Of a stretch of DNA of 64,000 bases, positions 7,380-19,779 are shown one piece after another. Position 1 is the stretch's first letter. Every line of letters begins with the position of its first letter. Position numbers and translations under genes: made by a program. The stretch covers positions 20,574-84,573 of the forward strand of contig JAETNR010000013.1 in assembly GCA_021772055.1 (NCBI GenBank). The letters are read 5' to 3'. Source of the stretch: Blautia sp. Lineage in GTDB: Bacteria > Bacillota > Clostridia > Lachnospirales > Lachnospiraceae. Below the pieces are notes generated by a model. That model was not told the DNA's origin and made no database searches. It saw nothing but the letters and a program-made list of their open reading frames with translations.

Positions 7380-8216
7380 TTAAATATTCTCCTGCAGAAT
7401 ATGATCCTCCTGAATCTGTGCGGCAATATCCGCTTTCATTTGTTCCCATGCATCCGGATGATCCACATAATATTTGGGGCAGCTTTTCCCTGTTACGTCA
7501 TAGTGGCGGATCACATTCTCCTCCGTCAGTCCAAAGCGGGTACAAAGCCATGCAGTCAGCTTCACCACAGACTGATAGGTAGCAGTCTCAAAAGCGCCTG
7601 TTTCATCCATATGGCAGCATTCTATGGATACACTGTCCACATTTCTGGAATTGGTGGCATAAGAGATCTCTGATGTAGGAATACACTGGATCACCTCGCC
7701 CTCCAGCCCCACCACAAAGTGGCTGCTTACCTTCGTCTCATGGGTATTCGCCAGATTCTCGAAATAATTCCGGTTGGCCTGTGCGGTCGCTCCGGGATTG
7801 GCCGTATAATGAATTGCAATGTAATTCACCTGTCCCATAGAAATCTGGGGTCTGGAATATTCATTGGGTGTCAAAAGCTGTACGTCTATGTAGGGTGCTC
7901 CTTCCAACTCCCATCCTGCAGGACCGGTGCCGCTGTTTTGCTGTTCATTTATGATCAGTGCCTCTCTCCGGGCATTTTCCTGCTCACGGGCAAATTTCAC
8001 AGCAGAAATCCCTGCACGAATCATAACAAATAATACTGCCATGCTGACTACAAAAATCAGGACATTTAAATTTCTTTTCTGCCTTCGGGTAAGTTTTTTC
8101 TTTTTTACAGCAGATCTTCCGGATCGCTTTACCGTTTGTTTAGAAACGACAGAAGACCTGCGCGTATTGTCAGGTCTTGCCGATTTTACTCTATTGCGGG
8201 TCTTCTTCTGTGCCAT
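7380..8216 (-). CDS. Membrane-anchored N-acetylmuramoyl-L-alanine amidase (Amidase_2)
   Basis: A very basic cytoplasmic tail (residues 1-48) precedes one membrane span (about 49-70, LNVLIFVVSMAVLFVMI). The outer domain is Amidase_2/PGRP-like: YIAIHYTANPGA holds the first zinc histidine, FVVGLEGEVIQCIP follows, and IRHYDVTGKSCPKY holds the later zinc ligands. It should cleave the amide between MurNAc and the stem peptide. The ATG at 8216 lies 25 bases after the guaB stop and has only a weak ribosome binding site. It could be cotranscribed with guaB. No spore-specific features are visible. 278 residues. Confidence 0.85.
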   Translation of the reverse strand: MAQKKTRNRVKSARPDNTRRSSVVSKQTVKRSGRSAVKKKKLTRRQKRNLNVLIFVVSMAVLFVMIRAGISAVKFAREQENARREALIINEQQNSGTGPAGWELEGAPYIDVQLLTPNEYSRPQISMGQVNYIAIHYTANPGATAQANRNYFENLANTHETKVSSHFVVGLEGEVIQCIPTSEISYATNSRNVDSVSIECCHMDETGAFETATYQSVVKLTAWLCTRFGLTEENVIRHYDVTGKSCPKYYVDHPDAWEQMKADIAAQIQEDHILQENI

Positions 8217-8241
8217 TTTTTATCACTTATTTTCTTAGTGT

Positions 8242-9714
<1,473 letters not shown>

Positions 9715-9748
9715 CTATATATGATTTTTTATTTTGATTTTGTTCCCT

Positions 9749-9777
9749 AGTGTAACAAAAATCAGCAGGAGTGTCAA
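9749..9777 (-). promoter_or_regulatory. guaB promoter
   Basis: -35 TTGACA (9772-9777), 17-base spacer, -10 TACACT (9749-9754) on the minus strand. The -35 overlaps the stop codon of the upstream gene. Confidence 0.8.
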
Positions 9778-10277
9778 TCCAAAAATACCTTGCTGGGAGC
9801 ACAATTTTTTATGGATTGTGCCATTTTTTCGTCCGGCTCAATGATGATCCTTACGGATTCCGTCCCATCTCTCGTGATCACGGCAAAACGCTTGTGATCC
9901 GGATTTCCGGAGGAATAATCCAGTGTCTTCATCTTCTGGTTTCCGTTATAGTAATCCATTCTGTGAGAATTCACCGGAGCAATCATATCTGCCTGGGAAA
10001 GGTCTATGGATTTTGCTTTTTTTCTCTTGGACTTGGACATTACCATGTCAATATCCAATTCTCCGTTTACATAGAGATACTCATACTCCAGATCCGTCTT
10101 TGGGATAATGAAATAACATGCAACTCCCAGGGCAATGGCTGCAATGAGCAGCACCGGGTTGATCAAAAGACCTGCCAATACGCTCAGTACCGTGAGAAAG
10201 ATCAGACCGAATTTGGTAATCCGGTCTTTTGCTGTGGTTTCTTTTTTCACCAGCAATTCATAATACAAATCACTCAT
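9774..10277 (-). CDS. Uncharacterised two-span membrane protein
   Basis: Not recognised with confidence. 167 residues: a short polar N-terminus (MSDLYYELLVKKE), a hydrophobic hairpin (about 22-58, FGLIFLTVLSVLAG and VLLIAAIALGVACYFII), then a soluble C-terminal domain rich in beta-strand pattern. The layout recalls YcxB-like or PH-like membrane proteins. GAGGAGAA precedes the ATG at 10277; the frame runs on to 10376 but through a noncoding repeat. It is followed closely by guaB, whose -35 overlaps its stop. Its upstream region is a promoter-bearing repeat. Confidence 0.6.
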   Translation of the reverse strand: MSDLYYELLVKKETTAKDRITKFGLIFLTVLSVLAGLLINPVLLIAAIALGVACYFIIPKTDLEYEYLYVNGELDIDMVMSKSKRKKAKSIDLSQADMIAPVNSHRMDYYNGNQKMKTLDYSSGNPDHKRFAVITRDGTESVRIIIEPDEKMAQSIKNCAPSKVFLD

Positions 10278-10319
10278 TTTTCTTCTCCTCATATGTTTAG
10301 TTTGTTCGTTAAAAGTGAT

Positions 10320-10392
10320 TATGCCGCAAGGGCATATATTCTCACTAAATTCGCCCTGCGCTTCACTTGGGTTCATTGTTCACATTATACCA
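10320..10392. repeat. Copy C of the ~70-bp promoter-bearing intergenic repeat
   Basis: Same family and orientation as the tandem copies at 50101-50240, with several substitutions and a 4-base deletion near the end. On the minus strand both ends carry -10-like elements: TGGTATAAT next to the groEL terminator and GCGGCATAAT facing the gene that starts at 10277. The inner stem GTCC/GGAC of the other copies appears here as GCCC/GGGT (one G-U in plus-strand RNA). Confidence 0.75.
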
Positions 10393-10394
10393 TA

Positions 10395-10430
10395 AAACGG
10401 AACCTGCGTCTATGACGCAGATCCCGTTAT
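10395..10430 (-). terminator. groEL terminator
   Basis: Inverted repeat of two 15-base arms (10396-10410 with 10414-10428, two mismatched or wobble pairs) followed by TTTT on the minus strand, 20 bases after the groEL stop. Confidence 0.8.
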
Positions 10431-10449
10431 TTTATGAAAAGCTGTTTTT

Positions 10450-12099
<1,650 letters not shown>

Positions 12100-12108
12100 C
12101 TATTAAGA

Positions 12109-12396
<288 letters not shown>

Positions 12397-12431
12397 CTAT
12401 TTCCTCCTTTAAAGCTCTGTTTTCTATATTA

Positions 12432-12458
12432 CTAGCACTCTTTTTGGTTGAGTGCTAA
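12432..12458. promoter_or_regulatory. CIRCE operator (HrcA site) of groESL
   Basis: TAGCACTC, 9 bases, GAGTGCTA: the inverted repeat bound by HrcA, placed between the promoter and groES. The outermost pair deviates from the 9+9 consensus on one side. hrcA is not in the window. Confidence 0.96.
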
Positions 12459-12469
12459 TCACTGTCCTT

Positions 12470-12498
12470 ATATTATTGAATTACTCCGTTTTCTGCAA
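12470..12498 (-). promoter_or_regulatory. groESL promoter
   Basis: -35 TTGCAG (12493-12498), 17-base spacer, -10 TAATAT (12470-12475) on the minus strand; the CIRCE element follows at about +4. Confidence 0.72.
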
Positions 12499-12580
12499 CT
12501 CTTCAGAAGAATGTCAATTAGATTATATTCTTTTATTTACTTATCTATTCTCTTATTTTCTTTGTTTTTCTCACTTTCAT

Positions 12581-12629
12581 AAAAAAAGAAAAAAAACTGC
12601 CTTCTGCAGGATCCCTCACAGAAGACAGT
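12581..12629 (-). terminator. codY terminator
   Basis: 11-bp stem (12619-12629 with 12596-12606, one G-U) followed on the minus strand by a long T-rich tract, 12 bases after the codY stop. Confidence 0.9.
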
Positions 12630-12640
12630 CTATGTCTTAT

Positions 12641-13426
12641 TTATGCTTTTTTATTCCTCTGAGCCTTAATTTCCTCCAACTCATCAAAAATCACTTCATT
12701 CAGAACCTTAATATAGGTTCCCTTCATTCCGGAAGAGCGGGACTCGATGACACCTGCACTCTCAAATTTGCGGAGCGCATTGACAATGACGGAACGGGTA
12801 ATGCCAACTCTGTCTGCAATCTTACTTGCAACAAGAATGCCTTCTTCACCATCCAGTTCGTCAAATATGTGAATAATTGCTTCCAATTCTGAAAAAGACA
12901 ACGTATTAAATGCAGACTTCACAACCTGTTGTTTCCTGTCTTCTTCCGCATTCTCCTCATGCACAGCACGCATCATTTCAAGACCTACAACCGTAGTTCC
13001 GTATTCACTGACAATAATGTCTTCAATATCATACGGCTTATCCTTACGGTACATAAAAACAGTTCCAAGTCTCTCACCTGCAATATCAATGGGATTAATA
13101 ATACCCTGATAGTTCGCAGCCACATGTTCAAATCCAAGTGTCTGAAGATTCACGTTTTCTTTTGTTGACAGAACACCAAGAAATCTCTCGTTCAGCAACG
13201 CATCCACAAAACCGCCGACCTTATCCTCGATCAGCTCTGTGATTTCTTCTACACCAGGACATAAACTCACGCCCAAAACTTTACCCTTTTTACTCAAAAC
13301 CAGAATATTGGAACTCAACGTTTCCATTAATACTTGACAGATATCATTAAACACTACTTTGCTGGAACTGCTGTTGTGTAAAAGCTTGTTGATTTTTCTT
13401 GTTTTGTCTAGCAACTGAACGCTCAT
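12641..13426 (-). CDS. codY: GTP/branched-chain amino acid-sensing global repressor CodY
   Basis: Cytoplasmic regulator that represses amino-acid and nitrogen genes when GTP and Ile/Leu/Val are plentiful. N-terminal GAF domain begins LLDKTRKINKLLH; C-terminal winged helix carries ASKIADRVGITRSVIVNALR. 261 residues, the family norm. The ATG at 13426 follows AAAGGAGG at good spacing. It stands alone here, without the usual xerC-hslVU-codY context of bacilli. A candidate target in the window is ilvE. Confidence 0.96.
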   Translation of the reverse strand: MSVQLLDKTRKINKLLHNSSSSKVVFNDICQVLMETLSSNILVLSKKGKVLGVSLCPGVEEITELIEDKVGGFVDALLNERFLGVLSTKENVNLQTLGFEHVAANYQGIINPIDIAGERLGTVFMYRKDKPYDIEDIIVSEYGTTVVGLEMMRAVHEENAEEDRKQQVVKSAFNTLSFSELEAIIHIFDELDGEEGILVASKIADRVGITRSVIVNALRKFESAGVIESRSSGMKGTYIKVLNEVIFDELEEIKAQRNKKA

Positions 13427-13596
13427 TTTGTCCTCCTTTCGCATTTGTTAAAAAGTTCTTATGACTCCCAAACTAACCTGCTTCATTCCTGCATATTGTT
13501 TGATAAACTAATACTACATGTTTTAAAAAGGAATTTCAAGACATTTTTGCCAATTTTATAGCTATCTTAATTTTTCTAAATAATTAAAGAGCATAT

Positions 13597-13642
13597 AAAA
13601 ACACAGGACAGTCAATTATTGTAATAATTGCCCTGTGTTTTT
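13597..13642 (-). terminator. topA terminator
   Basis: 11-bp outer stem AAAAACACAGG/CCTGTGTTTTT with an inner AT-rich stem; T-run on the minus strand. Lies 27 bases after the topA stop, in the 242-base gap before codY. Nothing else was recognised in that gap. Confidence 0.88.
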
Positions 13643-13668
13643 AATAATATTTATGGAATTGTCTGATT

Positions 13669-15738
13669 TTAATCCTGTTTTGGCTTCTGCTCTACATAGC
13701 CGCAGGTGGCTTCACTGCATACCAGTTTGCTGCCCTTTTCTACCATATAGCTTCCACAGGCAGGACATTTCTTTTCGGAAGGCTTCTGCCAGGACATAAA
13801 ATCACATTCCGGATTATTTTCACATCCGTAATATTTCCGTCCCTTCTGGGTTTTCTTAAGCACCACATCCGCCCCGCACTTCGGGCAGGCAACGCCGATC
13901 TTTTCATAATAGGGCTTGGTATTGCGGCATTCCGGAAATCCCGGGCAGGCAAGAAATCTTCCATGGGGGCCGTACTTGATCACCATATTTCTTCCGCAGA
14001 CATCACAGAGCACATCCGTGACCTCGTCCTGGATATCCACCTTTTCCAGTTCTTCCTGTGCGGCATCCACATCCTTTTTCAGATCCGGATAGAAATTACG
14101 GACAACCGTTTTCCACTGTACGGTTCCGGCCTCCACACAGTCCAGAAGCCCTTCCATCATAGCCGTAAAATTCACATCCACGATACTTGGAAACGCCTGC
14201 TTCATAATATGGTTTACCACTTCCCCAAGCTCTGTGACATAAAGATTCTTCTGCTCCTTGGAAACATAGCGCCTGCTGATGATGGTGGTAATGGTAGGCG
14301 CATAGGTACTGGGACGTCCGATTCCCAGCTCCTCCAGAGTCTTTACAAGAGAGGCCTCCGTATAGTGGGCTGGCGGCTGGGTAAAATGCTGCTCCGGCTT
14401 CAGAGAGAGAAGGGACAGTTTCATTCCTTTCTCCAGGCTCTGGCTCAGAAGATTGTCCTTCTTCACATCTTCTTCCTGAGTGTACACAGACATGAATCCA
14501 TCAAATGCCACCTTAGATGCTGCAACCGTAAAAAAATATTCCCCTGCACTTATTTTCACGGAAGTGGTCTCATAGCGCGCCGGAGACATGCGGCTTGCAG
14601 TAAAGCGCCTCCAAATCAGCTGATAAAGGCGGAACTGGTCTCTGGAAAGAGAATCTTTCAGCATCGCCGGCGTCCTTTGGATATCTGTGGGACGGATCGC
14701 CTCGTGGGCATCCTGGATCTTCTGATTCTTCTTTGCCGCTTTTTCCACTGTGGAAATATAGAATTCTCCATAATTGTGTGCAATATATTCCCTTGCAGCC
14801 TGATCTGCTTCCTCAGAAATTCTGGTGGAATCCGTTCTCAGGTAAGTGATCACACCCACAGTGCCGTTTCCTTTAATGTCAATGCCTTCATAAAGCTGCT
14901 GTGCCAGACGCATGGTCTTCTGTGTGGAAAAATTCAAAGTTTTCGCAGCTTCCTGCTGCAGCGTACTGGTAGTAAAGGGCATGGGGGCATTTTTGATGCG
15001 CTCTCCTTTTTTGACCTCCGTAACTTCATATTCCTGATTCTCTAAATTCTTCAGAATCTCATCCATTTCTGCCTTATTGGCAATCGGAAGCTTTTTATCC
15101 GTTCCGAAGAATTTCGCCTGGATCGTCTTCTTTTCGCCTTCTGCCTTAAATTCCCCTTCCAAGCTCCAGTATTCCTCCGGAATAAAAGAATTGATTTCTT
15201 CCTCCCTGTCGCAAATGATCCGGAGGGCTACGGACTGTACACGGCCGGCACTTAAGCCTCTCTTCACCTTCGCCCAAAGCAGGGGGCTGATACTATAGCC
15301 AACCATACGGTCCAGCATTCTCCTTGCCTGCTGTGCGTCTACCAGATCCATGTTCAGGCCTCTGGCCTGCTTAATGGAATCCTTTACTGCTGTCTTTGTA
15401 ATCTCATTAAAGGTAATTCTGTGCATCTTTTCTGCAGGTTCCTTCAACGCCTGCATCAAATGCCAGGAAATTGCCTCCCCCTCGCGGTCAGGGTCCGTTG
15501 CAAGATAGATTTTATCTGCCTTTTTGGCAGCCTTGCGAAGTCCTGCAAGCAGCTCTCCTTTTCCCCGGATCGTAATATATTTGGGCTCAAAATCATTTTC
15601 CACATCAATTCCAAACTGACTTTTGGGAAAATCCCGGACGTGTCCATTGGATGCCTGCACGTCATAATTGGAACCCAGAAATTTTTTTATTGTTTTCACC
15701 TTCGCGGGTGATTCCACGATTACCAAATATTTTGCCAT
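13669..15738 (-). CDS. topA: DNA topoisomerase I
   Basis: Type IA enzyme that relaxes negative supercoils. Toprim domain at the start (AKYLVIVESPAKVKTI), catalytic tyrosine in GVITYLRTDSTRIS, and three C-terminal four-cysteine zinc ribbons (CDVCGRNM..., CPKCGADV..., CPACGSYM...). 689 residues from the ATG at 15738, chosen over an upstream frame extension because the Toprim begins there and GGGAGT precedes it. Follows dprA by 52 bases, an arrangement common in Firmicutes. Confidence 0.96.
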   Translation of the reverse strand: MAKYLVIVESPAKVKTIKKFLGSNYDVQASNGHVRDFPKSQFGIDVENDFEPKYITIRGKGELLAGLRKAAKKADKIYLATDPDREGEAISWHLMQALKEPAEKMHRITFNEITKTAVKDSIKQARGLNMDLVDAQQARRMLDRMVGYSISPLLWAKVKRGLSAGRVQSVALRIICDREEEINSFIPEEYWSLEGEFKAEGEKKTIQAKFFGTDKKLPIANKAEMDEILKNLENQEYEVTEVKKGERIKNAPMPFTTSTLQQEAAKTLNFSTQKTMRLAQQLYEGIDIKGNGTVGVITYLRTDSTRISEEADQAAREYIAHNYGEFYISTVEKAAKKNQKIQDAHEAIRPTDIQRTPAMLKDSLSRDQFRLYQLIWRRFTASRMSPARYETTSVKISAGEYFFTVAASKVAFDGFMSVYTQEEDVKKDNLLSQSLEKGMKLSLLSLKPEQHFTQPPAHYTEASLVKTLEELGIGRPSTYAPTITTIISRRYVSKEQKNLYVTELGEVVNHIMKQAFPSIVDVNFTAMMEGLLDCVEAGTVQWKTVVRNFYPDLKKDVDAAQEELEKVDIQDEVTDVLCDVCGRNMVIKYGPHGRFLACPGFPECRNTKPYYEKIGVACPKCGADVVLKKTQKGRKYYGCENNPECDFMSWQKPSEKKCPACGSYMVEKGSKLVCSEATCGYVEQKPKQD

Positions 15739-15790
15739 GTTGCCACTCCCAATTTCAAAATCCTCTAAAGGCAGCACCTGTTTTTCTGCA

Positions 15791-16687
15791 TCACTGTGCA
15801 CAATCCTGCCTTACATAATGGTGTCTGCCCGCTTCCCGGGCAAGTCCCATAACCTCCAGTTCCAGTAAAAGACAATTCACTTTTTCCAGAGGAAGACCGG
15901 TTTCCCGGATAAGATCCTCCGGGATTTTTGGTCGTAAATCGAGACAACTATACACCAAATTCAGGTCGCTTGCAAGTCCTAACTTTTCTTTTTCTCCTGA
16001 TTTCTTTTGCTTTCCCGGTGAAATCCCCCACTCAGACAGCAGGATCTCCGGAGAATAGGCAATTCCTGCGCCGTCATAGATCAGCATATGGCAGCCTTTG
16101 CTCAGACTTTCCGTCACAGGCCCGGGCAATGCATAAACAGATTTTCCCTGTTCCAGCCCAAAACGTGCTGTGATCAAAGAGCCGCTTTTCTCTTTTGCCT
16201 CCACCACCAGGATCACGTCGGAAAGAGCGCTGATGATCCGATTCCTGGCAGGAAAAAAGTAATTTCTGGCCCTGGTTCCCGGAGGATATTCACTGATAAT
16301 TCCTCCCTTTTCCCGCAGAATCCTCTGATACAGGGAACTGTTTCCCGAAGGATAGCAGATATCCACTCCATTTCCCATCACCGCATAGGTAGGCATGTTT
16401 CCCTCGAGGGCACCCTTATGCCCCTCCGAGTCGATTCCAAGAGCAAGCCCGCTGATCACCTGTACCCCTGCACGGCTTAATTCCCTGGCAAAACGAAAGG
16501 CCTGTATTCTTCCGTATGTGCTGCACATTCTTGCGCCTACAATGGCAATGGACGGTTTTTCTCCATCGGGAAGCTGCCCTTTTACATAAAGCTTCTTTGG
16601 CATATCCGGATAATTCCGCAGCTTTTGGGGATATTCCGGACTGCTTTTCTCAATACAGCGAATCTGGATCGCATCTGTTCCTTCCAT
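15791..16687 (-). CDS. dprA: DNA-processing protein DprA
   Basis: Binds incoming single-stranded DNA and loads RecA during transformation. The Rossmann-like core is present (IAIVGARMCSTYG, VISGLALGIDSEGHKGAL, FPARNRIISALSDVILVVEA, ITARFGLEQGKSVYALPG) and a C-terminal winged-helix-like end follows. At 298 residues it is shorter than the usual 360-380: the N-terminal SAM-like domain is absent. AGGAGG precedes the ATG. It lies 44 bases below comM. Competence is not shown by this alone, since dprA is widespread. Confidence 0.93.
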   Translation of the reverse strand: MEGTDAIQIRCIEKSSPEYPQKLRNYPDMPKKLYVKGQLPDGEKPSIAIVGARMCSTYGRIQAFRFARELSRAGVQVISGLALGIDSEGHKGALEGNMPTYAVMGNGVDICYPSGNSSLYQRILREKGGIISEYPPGTRARNYFFPARNRIISALSDVILVVEAKEKSGSLITARFGLEQGKSVYALPGPVTESLSKGCHMLIYDGAGIAYSPEILLSEWGISPGKQKKSGEKEKLGLASDLNLVYSCLDLRPKIPEDLIRETGLPLEKVNCLLLELEVMGLAREAGRHHYVRQDCAQ

Positions 16688-16731
16688 ATAAAATACCTCC
16701 TGAATCCAAAATTTATAACCAAAGTACTGTA

Positions 16732-18252
16732 CTAATTCCAGTATTTTTTATCAAACGGGCGATAGGTCAGCGCTTCTCCGATGTGTCGGCTTCCTATGAT
16801 TTCACATTCCTCCATATCCGCTATAGTTCTGGCCACTTTAAGAATCCTGTGATAAGTTCTGGCACTTAAGGAAATTTTTTGAAAGGCACATTCTAAAAGC
16901 CGTTTCCCTGATTCATCCATTTTACAAAAGCGCTGAATCTGGCTGCTTTTCATTTCTCCGTTAAACCGGATGCCTTCTTTCCTATAGCGCTGCCGCTGAA
17001 TCTCATGCACTTTTTCCACACGCTTTCGTATGTCCACCGATTTTTCACCTGGTTCTCCGCTGCTAAGGTTCGAAAAGCTTACCTGGGGCACATCTGCACA
17101 CAGATCGATCCGCTCCAGAAGAGGCTGGCTGATCTTTCCCAGATAATGGGAAACCTCTCCCGCTGTGCAATGGCAAAGATTCATATCCGGATAATGACCG
17201 CAGGGACAGGGGTTCATGGCAGCACACAGAATAAAACTGGCCGGAAAGTGATAAGTTCCGCAGACTCTGGATATCTGAATGAATTTATCCTCCAGCGGCT
17301 GCCGCAAGATTTCCAGGCTCCTTCTGGAAAACTCCGGCATTTCATCCAGAAACAGCACTCCCCTGTGTGCAAGGGTCACCTCCCCGGGTTTTGGGTTCTT
17401 CCCGCCTCCTGCCAGAGCCTGAGGCGAACAGGTATGGTGAGGACTTCGAAAAGGGCGCCTGCTGATAAAGGGATGCTCCGGAGGCAAAAACCCTGCAATA
17501 CTGTAAATCTTCGTCAGCTCCAGTCCTTCTTCAAAGTCCAGCCTGGGCATGATGGTGGGAATTCTCCTGGCAATCATCGTCTTTCCTGTCCCGGGAGGTC
17601 CGATGAGAAGAATGTTGTGAAAGCCGCTCACTGCGATCTCTACGGCACGGCGCACCCCTTCCTGTCCCCGGATATCGCCAAAATCCACGTCCTGACATTC
17701 TTCCGTCACAGGCAGTTCCCCTTTGATATCCTGAAATCTCTGTGGATTTTCCAGATATTCCATCATCTCTTTCAGGTTTTTTACCCCGATTACGGAAATA
17801 TCTTTCACAAGGCTTCCCTCCCTCAGATTTCCAAAGGGAACCATGCAGAACTTGCAGCCCTCCTCCCTGGCTTTGATCACCATAGGCAAAATCCCGGAAA
17901 TGGGGTAAATCTCTCCGTTTAGGCTGACCTCCCCTGCCATCATAATTCCTTTCAGCAGTTCCGGCCGCAGAATTCCTCCCGCAGCCAGAAGCGCTGCGGC
18001 AACAGGCATGTCAAATCCCGCCCCTTCCTTCTTAATATCCGCAGGGACAAAATTTACGGTAATCCGTTTCGGCGGAAGTGCGATGCCGTTATTTTTCAAT
18101 GCGGTTCTCACCCTGTCCTGCGCCTCCTTCACCTGCGCTGACGGAAATCCAACCATTGTGAAGGACGGCAGCCCGTCACTTACATCTGCTTCCACCTGAA
18201 TGGGACATGCATTGATTCCCTGAATTGTTGCGGTTAATACACTGGCAAACAT
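16732..18252 (-). CDS. comM: ComM/YifB-family Mg-chelatase-like AAA+ ATPase
   Basis: Helicase-like AAA+ protein linked to branch migration during transformation in Gram-negatives (ComM). Order: N-terminal Lon-S5-like domain (ASVLTATIQGINACPIQVE), Walker A GPPGTGKT, RPFRSPHHTCSPQALAGG, Walker B in GVLFLDEMPEF, a cysteine pair region CAAMNPCPCGHYP, and a C-terminal Mg-chelatase domain. 506 residues from the ATG at 18252, which follows AAAGGAGC. Head of the comM-dprA-topA group. Confidence 0.94.
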   Translation of the reverse strand: MFASVLTATIQGINACPIQVEADVSDGLPSFTMVGFPSAQVKEAQDRVRTALKNNGIALPPKRITVNFVPADIKKEGAGFDMPVAAALLAAGGILRPELLKGIMMAGEVSLNGEIYPISGILPMVIKAREEGCKFCMVPFGNLREGSLVKDISVIGVKNLKEMMEYLENPQRFQDIKGELPVTEECQDVDFGDIRGQEGVRRAVEIAVSGFHNILLIGPPGTGKTMIARRIPTIMPRLDFEEGLELTKIYSIAGFLPPEHPFISRRPFRSPHHTCSPQALAGGGKNPKPGEVTLAHRGVLFLDEMPEFSRRSLEILRQPLEDKFIQISRVCGTYHFPASFILCAAMNPCPCGHYPDMNLCHCTAGEVSHYLGKISQPLLERIDLCADVPQVSFSNLSSGEPGEKSVDIRKRVEKVHEIQRQRYRKEGIRFNGEMKSSQIQRFCKMDESGKRLLECAFQKISLSARTYHRILKVARTIADMEECEIIGSRHIGEALTYRPFDKKYWN

Positions 18253-18503
18253 CTCTGCTCCTTTCTGCAGAAATGCCGTACCCCGATTATCCGGCATCCT
18301 GTCTTTTCATGAAATTTTGACTTGTTTTCAAGGGAAAAAATTAAGAAATTTATTACAAAAATCAAGGAAATAAGAGAAATTATCAAACATCTCAGATCAA
18401 AAAGGCTCTCTTTCTAGTATAGTCCATTATGCTCCAGTTTTCAATAGCAGATTTATGCCTGCCCTATACTTTTTGAAAAATTCAGGAGGATCAAGGAAAA
18501 ATT

Positions 18504-18719
18504 ATGAAATTTCAAAGAATTCAGGATCTGCGTGTAGATTCTGATCTCTCTCAGCGTGAGATCAGTGAGTTCCTGCACATCAGCCAGCGTTCCTATTCCC
18601 ATTATGAAACAGGGACCAGAGGCATTCCTGCAGAAATGCTGATTCGCATTGCAGATTATTATCAAATCAGCATTGATTATCTGGTGGGAAGAACAGATCA
18701 TAAAGAAATGCTGAAATAG
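18504..18719 (+). CDS. Small XRE-family transcriptional regulator
   Basis: 71-residue protein that is nearly all helix-turn-helix: LSQREISEFLHISQRSYSHYETG is the XRE fold (repressor/SinR style), ending IDYLVGRTDH as in many Firmicute regulators. AGGAGG lies 14 bases upstream, rather far, with AAGGAA nearer. It is divergent from comM and stands alone, so its targets are not evident; comM is the nearest candidate. Its stop codon lies in the first arm of the following terminator. Confidence 0.85.
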   Translation: MKFQRIQDLRVDSDLSQREISEFLHISQRSYSHYETGTRGIPAEMLIRIADYYQISIDYLVGRTDHKEMLK

Positions 18720-18770
18720 AGGCTTAAATAAAAGGCAGCCCCGCCGGGCCGCCTTTTATTTAAGCCTCTA
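18717..18770. terminator. Bidirectional terminator with 20-bp perfect stem
   Basis: Arms 18717-18736 and 18751-18770 are perfect complements, with a GC-rich 14-base loop region. It lies between the convergent XRE and YARHG genes. Its left arm includes the TAG stop of the XRE gene. Confidence 0.85.
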
Positions 18771-18777
18771 TTTCATT

Positions 18778-19716
18778 TTAATTGCCTTCACTGCGTTTTT
18801 TCGTTTCCCACTGAACGATCTTGTCAATATTGGCCACCTCGTACTCATTAAAAGTCAATGCCTCCTTCTGGTCAAAATACTCCGGAGCAATGGTCCCATG
18901 ATACCAGGATTTGCTGTTAAAATAGTCTGCAATGCGCTTTGTCACAAACTGCCTGCCATGTCTTGCATAAATCTCGTTCTTGGCAAGCTCCAGATCGGCA
19001 GAAGAATATCCGGAAAGTTCCTCATCCGTCAGATACCGGCTGTCGCTGTCCGGGAAAAAATAATCTTCCGGATTCCCTGCTGCAGGGACCTTCGTGGGAG
19101 CTGCCTCCGCTGCAGGCTCTTTATACACAAATCTGCATTCTCTGCTCATCATGCAGTTCACTGCCGGATATACAGAGGAATTCCCTGCCTTCCCCGTAGT
19201 TTCAATCTTTACAAAAAGCCCCCGGTCATCAAATATCATACTTCCCTTTGCCTGGTTCCCAAGGGTATCCGTAAACATAAACTGTGCAGCATTCCCTGAC
19301 ACTTCCCCAAGGACATCTGCTTCGCTTGCCACTGCCCCCTCAGAATCTGTCTGGGAAAATGTAAAAGAAACTGATTTTTCACTCAGGTCATAAACCATAA
19401 TCGTCACATATTCATTGGTTCCATACCATTCTCCCATATAATCCTTTGGATGGAAGGCCGGTATTACTGTTGGAACCGGCGTGGGCGTGGGTGTTGCCGC
19501 AGGTTTTAAAGTCGGTGTGGGAGTAACCGTAAGAGCCGGCGATGACGTAGGGATCTTTTCCAGCTTTTCGATCACAATCTGCTTCTGTTTTTCTTTTAAT
19601 TCTCTTTTACGATACCCCGCAAGGAGCAGTGCCCCGATTCCCACCAGCAGAAAAATAGTAATCAAAACTGCCAGGATGATTCTCAGTATATCTTTCTTCC
19701 CGTTCAAATACGTCAC
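18778..19716 (-). CDS. Membrane-anchored YARHG-domain protein
   Basis: N-terminal span (ILRIILAVLITIFLLVGIGALL, about 10-31), then a Thr/Pro-rich linker (TPTPTLKPAATPTPTPVPTV, about 63-85) typical of surface-exposed stalks, a beta-rich middle domain, and a C-terminal YARHG domain (AKNEIYARHGRQF ... WYHGTIAPEYFD), a small extracellular domain often found near peptidases and zinc-ribbon proteins. Function is unknown. The start is a GTG at 19716 with a poor ribosome binding site, so the first few residues are uncertain. 312 residues. Confidence 0.78.
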   Translation of the reverse strand: MTYLNGKKDILRIILAVLITIFLLVGIGALLLAGYRKRELKEKQKQIVIEKLEKIPTSSPALTVTPTPTLKPAATPTPTPVPTVIPAFHPKDYMGEWYGTNEYVTIMVYDLSEKSVSFTFSQTDSEGAVASEADVLGEVSGNAAQFMFTDTLGNQAKGSMIFDDRGLFVKIETTGKAGNSSVYPAVNCMMSRECRFVYKEPAAEAAPTKVPAAGNPEDYFFPDSDSRYLTDEELSGYSSADLELAKNEIYARHGRQFVTKRIADYFNSKSWYHGTIAPEYFDQKEALTFNEYEVANIDKIVQWETKKRSEGN

Positions 19717-19779
19717 CTCAGTCTATCAAGCACCCCTCCTGTTTGATCATACCCGCGAATGCAGCCAAAAAGCGCGCCC

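Noticed and set aside
13963..15045. 360-residue open frame on the plus strand across topA
   Set aside because: Shadow frame antisense to topA; the topA protein has clear family motifs and the shadow has none.
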